Shown here in pieces: positions 8,362-15,843 of a stretch of 55,929 nt of DNA; the stretch's first letter is position 1, and each line of letters begins with the position of its first letter. Source of the DNA: Microvirga aerilata. Its GTDB lineage: Bacteria > Pseudomonadota > Alphaproteobacteria > Rhizobiales > Beijerinckiaceae. Under the pieces are notes generated by a model, which saw only the letters and a list, made by a program, of their open reading frames with translations, was not told where the DNA came from and made no database searches. A program made the translations under genes and the position numbers. The DNA lies in the NCBI RefSeq assembly GCF_016743775.1, contig NZ_JAEQMY010000032.1:1-55929 (forward strand), in the 5' to 3' direction.

Positions 8362-9234
8362 ATGACCAAGGCAAAGGAACTAAGAGCACTTCTACAAGAA
8401 GGACGGATCATTCAAGCTCCCGGTGCGCCGGATCCTCTCACGGCGAGGCTGATCGAAAAAGCGGGCTTTCCGGCCATTTACATGACGGGCTTTGGGGCTA
8501 CAGCGGTCCGCCTCGGCCTGCCGGATATAGGATTGCTCACCCAAACGGAGATGACCACCCACGCACGTGACATGGCCCGCGCCGTCAGCATTCCGATTAT
8601 TGCGGATGCGGATACAGGCTATGGGGGCCCTGCCAACATCACGCGAACTGTCGAGGAATACATCCAGGCAGGTGTTGCAGCGATCCACCTAGAGGATCAA
8701 AAGCTTCCAAAGCGCTGCGGCCAACGCGCCGGTGTCCGGGTGATTTCCGCTGAGGAAAATGTCCGCCGCCTGCGTTGTGCGATCGAAGCTCGCAAAGGGT
8801 CAGACATGCTGCTTATTGCACGCACGGATGCCATCCGAAGCGAGGGCATTGAGGGCGCCATTCATCGCGCGAGGCTCTATCAGGATAAGGGGGCTGACCT
8901 CGTTTTCGTCGACGGGATCAAGGCGATTGCCGAGGTTGAGGCAGTCGCTCGAGGTGTTGCCGGACCTAAGGTCATCAGCATTGTCGATGGCAACGAGACG
9001 ACGGCCCTTACCGCAGCCGAACTGCAGGATATGGGCTTCAGCATTGTATTCTACGCGCTCTCGACTCTGTTCACGGCGGTTCGGGCGATCGACGACACAC
9101 TCAGTGCTCTTAAGCGCGACGGGACGCCGAGAAACAGACTCGGTCACATGGTCACCTACGCGCAATTCAGCGAGATTACGGGTCTTGCTGACTATGAAGC
9201 GCTGGACAACCAGTTTGGGTGGTCAGAATGTTGA
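8362..9234 (+). CDS. Isocitrate lyase/PEP mutase family enzyme
   Basis: 290-residue TIM-barrel enzyme. DADTGYGG at 82-89 supplies the metal-binding acidic residues, EDQ at 111-113 the third, and KRCG at 117-120 is the isocitrate lyase signature with the catalytic cysteine. Close family members are 2-methylisocitrate lyase, dimethylmalate lyase, oxaloacetate hydrolase and carboxyPEP mutase. The KRCG motif favours a C-C lyase over a phosphonate mutase. An AGAAGGA site lies about 10 nt upstream. As last gene of the locus it could cleave the branched dicarboxylate formed upstream; the exact reaction is not readable. Confidence 0.83.
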   Translation: MTKAKELRALLQEGRIIQAPGAPDPLTARLIEKAGFPAIYMTGFGATAVRLGLPDIGLLTQTEMTTHARDMARAVSIPIIADADTGYGGPANITRTVEEYIQAGVAAIHLEDQKLPKRCGQRAGVRVISAEENVRRLRCAIEARKGSDMLLIARTDAIRSEGIEGAIHRARLYQDKGADLVFVDGIKAIAEVEAVARGVAGPKVISIVDGNETTALTAAELQDMGFSIVFYALSTLFTAVRAIDDTLSALKRDGTPRNRLGHMVTYAQFSEITGLADYEALDNQFGWSEC

Positions 9235-9307
9235 GTTGCCGCATGCGTTCGAAGACGGCGACGCAGTCGAAAAGGCGTCAGCGGACCAGTGACCGAGGCC
9301 CTCCAAC

Positions 9308-9324
9308 GGTGATGTCACGTTAAC
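9308..9324 (+). repeat. Left terminal inverted repeat of the IS6 element
   Basis: Pairs with 10097-10113 with two mismatches. The last part, GTCACGTTAAC plus one C, recurs at 53395-53406 near other IS6 debris. Confidence 0.8.
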
Positions 9325-9359
9325 CTGAGGAGCCCGCAACAACCCCTGCTTTGTTGATT

Positions 9360-10061
9360 TCAGGCGAGCACTCCCGCCGCGGCTTTCCAAGCCGCCATAG
9401 CCTGAAGGCGGTGAAGGTAGGTGGCGAGGGCAGAGCGGTGGGGATGGGGCGGAACGAACAGGTTTTTGACGGCTGAAAAGACCGAGGTGAACCGCTGCAG
9501 ACCTCCCAAAGATCGAAAGCCCTGCATCATTCGCTCCCGCTTTCTCAGTGGGAGATGCGAATTCTCAGCCCTGTTGTTCAGGCCTTTGTGAGACCGGTGC
9601 TCGACCGTTGGCATGACCTGCCTCCTGGCGGCCCCATATGAGGGGAGCTTGTCGGTGATGATGCGCTTGGGCGCCATGCCCTGCTTTCTCATCAGCCGGG
9701 TCAGCAGGCGCTTGGCCGCCTTGGTGTTGCGCCGGCTCTGGACAATCTCGTCGAGCACGTATCCGTCCTGGTCGACAGCCCGCCAGAGCCAGTGTTTCTT
9801 ACCCGCGATGCTGATCACCACCTCATCAAGATGCCAGACGTCATTAGGGCTCGGCTGCTTGCGACGGAGGCGCCGGGCATAATCCGATCCGAATTTCCTG
9901 CCCCACCGGCGGATCGTTTCGTACGACACGACGATGCCGCGCTCAAGCAGCATCTCCTCCGCAAGCCGCAGGCTCAGGGGGAACCGGAAGTTCAGCCAGA
10001 CAGCATGGGCGATGATCTGGGACGGAAACCGATGGCGCTTGTAGCTGATGGGATTGGTCAT
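9360..10061 (-). CDS. IS6-family DDE transposase
   Basis: 233 residues from the ATG at 10061 (MTNPISYKRHRFP); a TTG further upstream is open but unnecessary. The catalytic triad is visible: D in WHLDEV, D in IITDKLPSYG and E in NRAEN, with the K/R-rich helix after it (LPLRKRERMMQGF). An N-terminal helix-turn-helix (YETIRRWGRKFG) is present. The reading frame is unbroken, so the element may be active. IS6 elements move by replicative cointegration or copy-in, which suits a mosaic region such as this one. Confidence 0.92.
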   Translation of the reverse strand: MTNPISYKRHRFPSQIIAHAVWLNFRFPLSLRLAEEMLLERGIVVSYETIRRWGRKFGSDYARRLRRKQPSPNDVWHLDEVVISIAGKKHWLWRAVDQDGYVLDEIVQSRRNTKAAKRLLTRLMRKQGMAPKRIITDKLPSYGAARRQVMPTVEHRSHKGLNNRAENSHLPLRKRERMMQGFRSLGGLQRFTSVFSAVKNLFVPPHPHRSALATYLHRLQAMAAWKAAAGVLA

Positions 10062-10096
10062 GCCGCGGCTCTTAAGCCACAAGCCGCTGACCAAAA

Positions 10097-10113
10097 GTTA
10101 CCGTGACATCCCC
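10097..10113 (-). repeat. Right terminal inverted repeat of the IS6 element
   Basis: Complement of the left repeat with two mismatches. It contains the stop codon and last codons of the truncated TetR gene. Confidence 0.8.
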
Positions 10114-10859
10114 CTCCGAAGTGATATAGCGCCTTCCACAAAACCTGTAACCGCTTCCACATATTGCTCGGGCGTGACGCCGCGGCGACGGTACTTGCCA
10201 CGCTTCACATACCAATCCTGCAGCAGCGGCTTGATGAGCGCCGCAGTTAGTTCAACATTGGGCACGGAGGCCTGCTTGCGCTGGACCACGTCAGCAAGAG
10301 CATCGGAAATCAGGGCTTCGGTGGCCAATTCGCTGCGCCTCGCCTTTTCGCGCCCCTCCTTCGGGAAGGCTTTAGCTTCCATATAGGCGAAGAGAAACCA
10401 AGGCTGCATAGTTTCGGTCAGGTAGACATGGGTCTCAAGCAGCCATCGCAGGCGGCGCACCGGATCGTCCGCGAGTGATGCCGGCGGGCAGCCAAGGGCC
10501 GAGGACACGGCCGACGACACTTCCCCCAGGATCATCATCAACAGCGTATCCTTGCTGTCGAAATAGGTATAGAGCGCGCCCATGCTTAACCCGGACGCTG
10601 TAGCGAGCTCCCGCAGGCTCATGGAATGGAAGCCCTTACGATTGCTCAACATTAGAGTGGACTGGATGATCCGGGCAAGCTTCGTAACGGCAATGTGCGG
10701 CTTCTGCGTGCGAATCGTGTCCCGGTGCCTGTCGAGCATGCGAGCGCAGATTGCCTCAAGCGAGAAGTCGTATTCCGATTGAAAAGCTTTGAGTGACACG
10801 ATGTTTCCCGATCTCGCGGACGAGTTTGGTTCCCGAGCCGATGCAAGCTCGAAGGCCAC
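10098..10859 (-). CDS. TetR family regulator, 3' end truncated by the IS6 element
   Basis: 253 residues. The TetR helix-turn-helix (LRELATASGLSMGALYTYFDSKDTLL) lies near 80-107, later in the chain than usual because of an about 55-residue N-terminal extension. The GTG at 10859 is supported by AAGGAG 9 nt upstream. The last four residues and the stop fall inside the right inverted repeat of the IS6 element, so the native C-terminus is lost; most of the ligand domain is still present and the protein may work. It is divergent from the SDR-acyl-CoA dehydrogenase-synthetase-kinase operon and is its probable repressor. Confidence 0.82.
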   Translation of the reverse strand: MAFELASAREPNSSARSGNIVSLKAFQSEYDFSLEAICARMLDRHRDTIRTQKPHIAVTKLARIIQSTLMLSNRKGFHSMSLRELATASGLSMGALYTYFDSKDTLLMMILGEVSSAVSSALGCPPASLADDPVRRLRWLLETHVYLTETMQPWFLFAYMEAKAFPKEGREKARRSELATEALISDALADVVQRKQASVPNVELTAALIKPLLQDWYVKRGKYRRRGVTPEQYVEAVTGFVEGAISLRRGMSR

Positions 10860-10938
10860 GAAACAGGTCTCCTTGAATGGTAGACGCCGCGTCTGCCAGA
10901 AGCAGTATCCTGCGGGCGCTTGGTAATCAATCTTTCCC

Positions 10939-10989
10939 TTGACACTCTATCTCTCATAGCATCTAAATCGGGAAAAAAACGAGCGCTCG
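10939..10989 (+). promoter_or_regulatory. Promoter and TetR-type operator of the lva-like operon
   Basis: TTGACA at 10939-10944 and TCTAAA at 10962-10967 are 17 bp apart. Just downstream, CGAGCGCTCG at 10980-10989 is a perfect 10-bp palindrome of the GAGCGCTC type common in TetR operators, placed where a repressor would block initiation. The gap between the divergent TetR and SDR genes is about 155 bp. Confidence 0.5.
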
Positions 10990-11016
10990 CTCAAAAAATA
11001 GCGTGGAGGAACGCCT

Positions 11017-11781
11017 GTGCCTGTGGAGTTGAACCTGAACGGCCGCACGGCTCTTGCGACAGGAGCTTCCAGTGGGCTTGGCCGCCACTTCGCGCAAGTT
11101 CTAGCGCGGGCTGGAGCGAAAGTTATCGTTGCGGCGAGACGCACGCCACCCCTAGAGAGCCTCTGCGACGAGATCGTCGCCGCGGGTGGGCAGGCCAGCG
11201 CAATGCAGCTTGACGTGACCGACAGCGCCAGCGTCAGCCGCCTCTTCTCCGATATCGAGTCGATGGGTGGGTTCGACATCCTCATCAACAATGCCGGCGT
11301 CACCACGACCCGGTCCGTTCTCGATCTCTCCGAGCAGGAATGGGATCAGGTGGTCGACACGAACCTCAAAGGCAACTTCCTCGTCGCTCAAGGAGCGGCG
11401 CGTCTCATGAAGACGCAAGGCCGGGGTGGCGTCATCGTCAACATCGCATCCATTCTGGGCCTGCGTACTGCAGGCCATGTTGCGCCCTACACGACCTCCA
11501 AGGCTGGCGTCGTGCAGCTTACCAAAGCCATGGCGCTCGAGCTTGCGCGCTACGGCATTCGGGTCAATGCGCTCTGCCCTGGCTATATCGAAACCGATTT
11601 GAATCAGGACTTCTTCGCCAGCGGGGCGGGTCAGGCCATGGTCAAGCGCATTCCTCAACGCCGCCTCGGGCGGCCTGAGGATCTCGACGGCGCGCTCCTG
11701 CTCCTTTGCTCCGATGCAGGCTCCTACATCACCGGCGCGACGCTTGCGGTCGACGGCGGCCATCTCGTGTCCACCCTCTAA
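11017..11781 (+). CDS. SDR oxidoreductase, LvaD/FabG-like
   Basis: 254-residue classical SDR: TGASSGLG cofactor motif near residue 15, NNAG, and catalytic YTTSK. GTG start with GGAGGA 6 nt upstream. First gene of a four-gene rightward operon with an acyl-CoA dehydrogenase, acyl-CoA synthetase and APH-type kinase. In the levulinate pathway of Pseudomonas putida an SDR (LvaD) reduces the 4-oxoacyl-CoA to a 4-hydroxyacyl-CoA; this one could do the same or the reverse. A FabG- or PhaB-like 3-oxoacyl reductase is the alternative. Confidence 0.82.
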   Translation: MPVELNLNGRTALATGASSGLGRHFAQVLARAGAKVIVAARRTPPLESLCDEIVAAGGQASAMQLDVTDSASVSRLFSDIESMGGFDILINNAGVTTTRSVLDLSEQEWDQVVDTNLKGNFLVAQGAARLMKTQGRGGVIVNIASILGLRTAGHVAPYTTSKAGVVQLTKAMALELARYGIRVNALCPGYIETDLNQDFFASGAGQAMVKRIPQRRLGRPEDLDGALLLLCSDAGSYITGATLAVDGGHLVSTL

Positions 11782-11791
11782 AGGCAACCTT

Positions 11792-13012
11792 ATGGACTTC
11801 CGCATCTCACCAAAGATCGAGGATTACCGCTCGCGGATCGCCACATTCGTGGAGCACGAGCTCATCCCGCTCGAGTCCGCCCCCGCCTCCTTCGACGAGC
11901 ACGAGAACATCAGCCTTGAGCTGCTTCAGCGGATGCGGGAGAAGGCCATGGCCGAGGGCCTCTGGTGCCTCCAGCTCAAGCCGGAAACTGGGGGCGCCGG
12001 CCTCGACAAGGTCGGCATGGCGGTGTGCTACGAGGCGATGAACCGCTCGATCTTCGGTCCTGTCGTGTTCAACTCCGCGGCTCCCGACGACGGCAACATG
12101 ATGCTGCTGGAGGTTGTGGGCACACCTGCCCAGAAGGAGCGTTGGCTCCAGCCCATCGTGCGCGGTGACGTGCGCTCCGCCTTCGCCATGACCGAACCTC
12201 ATCCCGGCGGTGGCTCCGATCCGAGCATGATTCAGACCCGCGCAGAGAAGCGGGGCGGCACCTATGTGGTGCATGGGCGCAAGTGGTTCATCACAGGAGC
12301 CGGCGAAGCCAGCCACTTTATCCTGATTGCCCGCACGTCAGACGACCCACGTTATGGCTTGACGGCTTTCCTGTTCCACAAGGACCAGCCGGGCTGGGAG
12401 ATCCTGCGGCGGATTCCCATCATGGGGCCTGAGGAGCACGGCGGCCACTGCGAGATTGCCTTCACCGGGCTTGAGATCCCGGAGGAGAACGTGCTCATCG
12501 GTGAGGGCCAGGGTCTCAAGGCCACACAGATTCGTCTAGGTCCTGCCCGCTTGACCCATTGCATGCGCTGGCTCGGCCTCTCAAAGCGCAGCGTGGAAAT
12601 TGCCCAAGCTTATGCGGCTGAGCGCACGGGTTTTGGCCAGCGTCTGGCCGACCGAGAAAGCATCCAGCTCATGCTGGGCGACCTTGCGCTTCAGATCGAG
12701 ATCGGCCGCATGCTTGTTATGAGGGCGGCCTGGGAGCTCGACCAAGGCAGCTTCGCCCGCAAGGAAGTCTCTATGGCCAAGCTCCACGTGGCGAACGTGC
12801 TGCATCAGGCCGCCGACACCGGCATCCAGATCAACGGGGCGCGCGGCTATTCCAAGGACACGGTTCTGGAGTGGATCTACCGCTATGCGCGCCAAGCTCG
12901 CCTGGTGGACGGAGCGGACGAGGTGCACCGCATGGTGCTCAACCGGTTCCTCACCTCCGAGGGTTCGGATTTCTGGCACTGGCCTGTCGAGACCAATGCG
13001 GCGTCCTCTTGA
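11792..13012 (+). CDS. Acyl-CoA dehydrogenase, LvaC/ACAD10-11-like
   Basis: 406 residues with all acyl-CoA dehydrogenase parts: N-terminal helical domain, flavin-contact segment FAMTEPHPGGGSDP near 125, middle beta domain, and a C-terminal domain with QINGARGYSKD and YRYARQARLVDGADEVHR. The MTEP(H)xxGSD and R-x-x-D-G-x-x-E segments are typical of the ACAD10/11/LvaC branch, which acts with an APH-domain kinase on 4-phosphoacyl-CoA. The ATG at 11792 is 10 bp after the SDR stop; an in-frame extension into the SDR gene was discarded. The kinase partner is the last gene of this operon. Confidence 0.88.
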   Translation: MDFRISPKIEDYRSRIATFVEHELIPLESAPASFDEHENISLELLQRMREKAMAEGLWCLQLKPETGGAGLDKVGMAVCYEAMNRSIFGPVVFNSAAPDDGNMMLLEVVGTPAQKERWLQPIVRGDVRSAFAMTEPHPGGGSDPSMIQTRAEKRGGTYVVHGRKWFITGAGEASHFILIARTSDDPRYGLTAFLFHKDQPGWEILRRIPIMGPEEHGGHCEIAFTGLEIPEENVLIGEGQGLKATQIRLGPARLTHCMRWLGLSKRSVEIAQAYAAERTGFGQRLADRESIQLMLGDLALQIEIGRMLVMRAAWELDQGSFARKEVSMAKLHVANVLHQAADTGIQINGARGYSKDTVLEWIYRYARQARLVDGADEVHRMVLNRFLTSEGSDFWHWPVETNAASS

Positions 13013-13075
13013 AGAGAGAGGTAACGCGATTAAGCTCGTCGAAGGGGCGCCACTTGGAACTTGGGACTGGTCGAC

Positions 13076-14677
13076 ATGAGGCATGAGAAGCACCTCGCCC
13101 CGCGCGCAGCTAACTTCAGACCGCTGACCCCGCTAGATTTTCTGGAACGTACGGTCTCCATCTATCCCGAGAAGATCGCCGTGATCTGGCGCGACCAGCA
13201 ATACACCTACCGCGCCTTCGGCGATCTCGTCGGGCGCTTTGCCGCCATGCTTCGCCGCTCGGGCATCATGCCCGGCGACACGGTTTCTATCATGTCGACG
13301 AACCGTCCCGAGATGCTGGCATCTCACTATGCCGTTCCCATGACCGGCGCGGTGCTCAACACCATAAACACCCGGCTCGACGCTAGCACCGTCACCTACA
13401 TTCTCAAGCATTCCGAAAGCCGTATCGTCATCGTCGATCCGACCTGCGTCGACGTGGTGCGACAGGCCGCCTTCGGCCTAGATGTGCGCATGCTGCTCCT
13501 ATCGGGTAGTTCAGGGGACGATGAAAGCTTCGATGCCCTCGTTGAGAGCGAGGAGCCCGAGCCCATCGCGAGCGATGCCGTGACAGACGAGTGGCAACCG
13601 ATCTGCCTCAACTACACCTCAGGCACGACAGGCAACCCCAAAGGCGTGGTCTACCATCACCGGGGCGCTTACCTGAACGCGCTCGGCAATGTCGTGTCCC
13701 TGAGCTTCAACACCAGTTCGGTTTATTTGTGGACGCTGCCCATGTTCCATTGCAATGGGTGGTGCCATACTTGGGCGATCACCGCGGCGGGGGGAACGCA
13801 TGTGTGCCTGGAGCGGGTGGAACCACCGCTGATCTTCCGCGCCATCGAGGAGCACCGGGTCACTCATCTCGCCTGTGCGCCGGTGGTTCTCTACATGTTA
13901 CTCAACCATCCGGACAGGAGCCTGCGCGAGCCCTCCCGCCGCGTGCTCCTGGCAACCGGAGGCGCATCGCCAACCAGCGCACTCATCAAGCAACTCGACG
14001 CTTTGGGCTTCGAGTTGATCCATCTGTACGGCCTCACCGAGTCATACGGTCCCACGACCCTCTGCGCACTGCGTGAGGACTGGAACCTGACGGACGACGA
14101 AGACAAGGCACGCGCCCTCGCCCGGCAGGGCGTTCGCCACCTCACGGCGAGCCGTGTGAGGGTCGTCGATCCGCAAGGCGCGGATGTGCCGAGCGATGGA
14201 GTATCGGGCGGTGAAATCATGCTGTGCGGCAACACACTCATGGCGGGCTATTATGGCGACGAGGCCGCGACTGACAAAGCCTTTTCCGGAGGTGAATTCC
14301 ACACCGGCGATCTGGCCGTCCGACATCCAGACGGTTATGTAGAAATTAAGGACAGGTCCAAGGACATCATCATTTCCGGCGGCGAGAATATTTCGAGCCT
14401 CGAAATCGAGAGCGTCCTTCATCAGCACCCGGCCGTTCTGCTCGCTGCAGTCGTTGCAGCACCCGACGACAAGTGGGGCGAGATCCCGTGCGCGTTCATC
14501 GAACTGAAGGACGGCATGACCTCGACACCCGAGGACCTTACTGCCTTCTGCCGCACCCGTCTGGCCGGCTTTAAAATCCCGCGCAAGTTCGTGTTTCGAT
14601 CCATTCCCAAGACTGCAACCGGCAAGGTGCAGAAATTCCAGCTCAGGTCGGAATTGCGCTCCTCGGGTGAAACCTGA
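13076..14677 (+). CDS. Acyl-CoA synthetase, AMP-binding family
   Basis: About 533 residues. AMP-binding P-loop NYTSGTTGNPKG near 180, HCNGW, YGLTE near 320, GEFHTGD near 410, and the C-terminal KDIIISGGENISS and catalytic lysine in TATGKVQKF near 520. It adenylates a free acid and transfers it to CoA, so it should be the entry step of the operon (LvaE-like). The start is uncertain: the ATG at 13076 is preferred, a TTG at 13061 is also possible, and neither has a strong ribosome-binding site. Confidence 0.88.
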   Translation: MRHEKHLAPRAANFRPLTPLDFLERTVSIYPEKIAVIWRDQQYTYRAFGDLVGRFAAMLRRSGIMPGDTVSIMSTNRPEMLASHYAVPMTGAVLNTINTRLDASTVTYILKHSESRIVIVDPTCVDVVRQAAFGLDVRMLLLSGSSGDDESFDALVESEEPEPIASDAVTDEWQPICLNYTSGTTGNPKGVVYHHRGAYLNALGNVVSLSFNTSSVYLWTLPMFHCNGWCHTWAITAAGGTHVCLERVEPPLIFRAIEEHRVTHLACAPVVLYMLLNHPDRSLREPSRRVLLATGGASPTSALIKQLDALGFELIHLYGLTESYGPTTLCALREDWNLTDDEDKARALARQGVRHLTASRVRVVDPQGADVPSDGVSGGEIMLCGNTLMAGYYGDEAATDKAFSGGEFHTGDLAVRHPDGYVEIKDRSKDIIISGGENISSLEIESVLHQHPAVLLAAVVAAPDDKWGEIPCAFIELKDGMTSTPEDLTAFCRTRLAGFKIPRKFVFRSIPKTATGKVQKFQLRSELRSSGET

Positions 14678-14747
14678 GGGCTCTAGGAACGTGCATGCCG
14701 AGGCCTCGGCGATAACCGGAAGACTTGCTGCCACGAAGGAGAACGCA

Positions 14748-15755
14748 ATGGAGTTCGACCCCGAGCGTCTGGACGCTTTCCTGCGCACCTCGATCCCTGG
14801 CCTCGAAGGACTGATGCACCTGGAGCGCATCTCGGGCGGGCAGTCCAATCCGACGTTCTTCGTCAGCTACGACAACCGCCGGCTAGTTCTACGCAAGCAG
14901 CCGCCTGGCAACCTGCTGCCATCGGCCCATGCTGTCGATCGCGAATACCGGGTTATGGCGGCGCTGCGGACTGTGGGCGTTCTGGTGCCTGCCATGGTTC
15001 TATACTGCGACGACCGCGAGGTTATTGGGACCCTGTTCTACATTATGGAGCGTCTTGAGGGCCGCGTGTTCCACGATGCCGCTCTGCCGGGCGTCACCGT
15101 GGAGGAGCGCGGGCAGATGTACAGGTCGTTGGCACAGGCGCTCGCTGCCCTTCACAATGTGAGTCCGGCCGCTGTGGGCTTATCCGATTATGGCAAGAGA
15201 GGAAACTACTTCACGCGCCAGATATCCCGCTGGACGAAGCAGTGGGAACTCTCTCGTACCCGTGACGACTCCAACATCGAGTACCTGATCGCATGGCTGC
15301 CCGGGAACATTCCGGAGGATGATGCGACGGGCGTGTCGCACGGGGATTACCGCGTCGGTAACGTCATGTTTCATGAGACCGAGCCGCGGGTAATCGCGAT
15401 CCTCGATTGGGAGCTTTCAACGCTCGGTCATCCCTTGGCTGACCTCGCCCACGCCTGCATAGGCTGGCACTCTGGGCCTGAGGAGTACGGAGGTCTCCAC
15501 GGTCTGGATCTGGCTGCGCTCGGCCTCCCAACTGAGGCCGATTTCGTGAAGACCTACTATGACGCCACCCACCATAATCTACGCATGACCAGCTTCCATA
15601 TGGCCTTCGCGCTCTTTCGTTTCGCGGTCATCTTTGAGGGTATCGCGGCACGGGCGAAGGCCGGCAATGCTGCCGATGCCGAGGCGGAGAAGGTCGGCCC
15701 TTTGTCCGGTCGGTTTGCACAACACGCAATGGCTGTCTTGCGCGGCCATGGATAA
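14748..15755 (+). CDS. APH-type phosphotransferase, LvaA-like (4-hydroxyacyl-CoA kinase candidate)
   Basis: 335-residue aminoglycoside phosphotransferase-fold kinase. Visible are the nucleotide-binding RLVLRKQPPG segment near 45, the Brenner motif HGDYRVGN near 198 with catalytic aspartate, and the metal-binding DWE (ILDWELSTLGHPLADLA) near 220. AAGGAG 7 nt before the ATG fixes the start. Relatives are the N-terminal kinase domain of ACAD10/11 and bacterial LvaA, which phosphorylate the 4-hydroxyl of 4-hydroxyacyl-CoA so that it can be eliminated. Co-occurrence with an acyl-CoA dehydrogenase, synthetase and SDR makes this role far more likely than antibiotic resistance. Confidence 0.85.
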   Translation: MEFDPERLDAFLRTSIPGLEGLMHLERISGGQSNPTFFVSYDNRRLVLRKQPPGNLLPSAHAVDREYRVMAALRTVGVLVPAMVLYCDDREVIGTLFYIMERLEGRVFHDAALPGVTVEERGQMYRSLAQALAALHNVSPAAVGLSDYGKRGNYFTRQISRWTKQWELSRTRDDSNIEYLIAWLPGNIPEDDATGVSHGDYRVGNVMFHETEPRVIAILDWELSTLGHPLADLAHACIGWHSGPEEYGGLHGLDLAALGLPTEADFVKTYYDATHHNLRMTSFHMAFALFRFAVIFEGIAARAKAGNAADAEAEKVGPLSGRFAQHAMAVLRGHG

Positions 15756-15805
15756 GATCAGTAGTCGTACCAAGCGAAACTTAAGGCGGGCGTTCCGGCA
15801 AAGGA

Positions 15806-15830
15806 GGTAGGCGCAGCGTTAGCGCCTACC
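15806..15830. terminator. Hairpin terminator between convergent genes
   Basis: Nine-bp perfect stem GGTAGGCGC/GCGCCTACC with a 7-nt loop, placed between the kinase stop (15755) and the convergent solute-binding protein stop (15844). There is no clear T-tract on either side, but the position fits a shared bidirectional terminator. Confidence 0.6.
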
Positions 15831-15843
15831 CTGCACCGTTGAT

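Larger units (their letters stand above)
9308..10113 (-). mobile_element. IS6-family insertion sequence, apparently complete (806 bp)
   Basis: One transposase gene bounded by imperfect inverted repeats: GGTGATGTCACGTTAAC at 9308-9324 and, on the opposite strand, GGGGATGTCACGGTAAC at 10097-10113 (15 of 17 match). Length, GG ends and gene content fit the IS6 family. The 8 bp flanking each side (CCTCCAAC and CTCCGAAG) are not identical, so no target duplication is visible. The right end lies inside the 3' end of the TetR gene. Confidence 0.85.

Noticed and set aside
9300..10121. Target-site duplication around the IS6 element (CCTCC on both sides).
   Set aside because: Only five bases match and they are offset by one relative to the repeat ends; the full 8 bp differ.
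14748..15755. Aminoglycoside resistance kinase.
   Set aside because: The fold is APH-like, but the operon context of acyl-CoA enzymes points to LvaA/ACAD10-type kinases.
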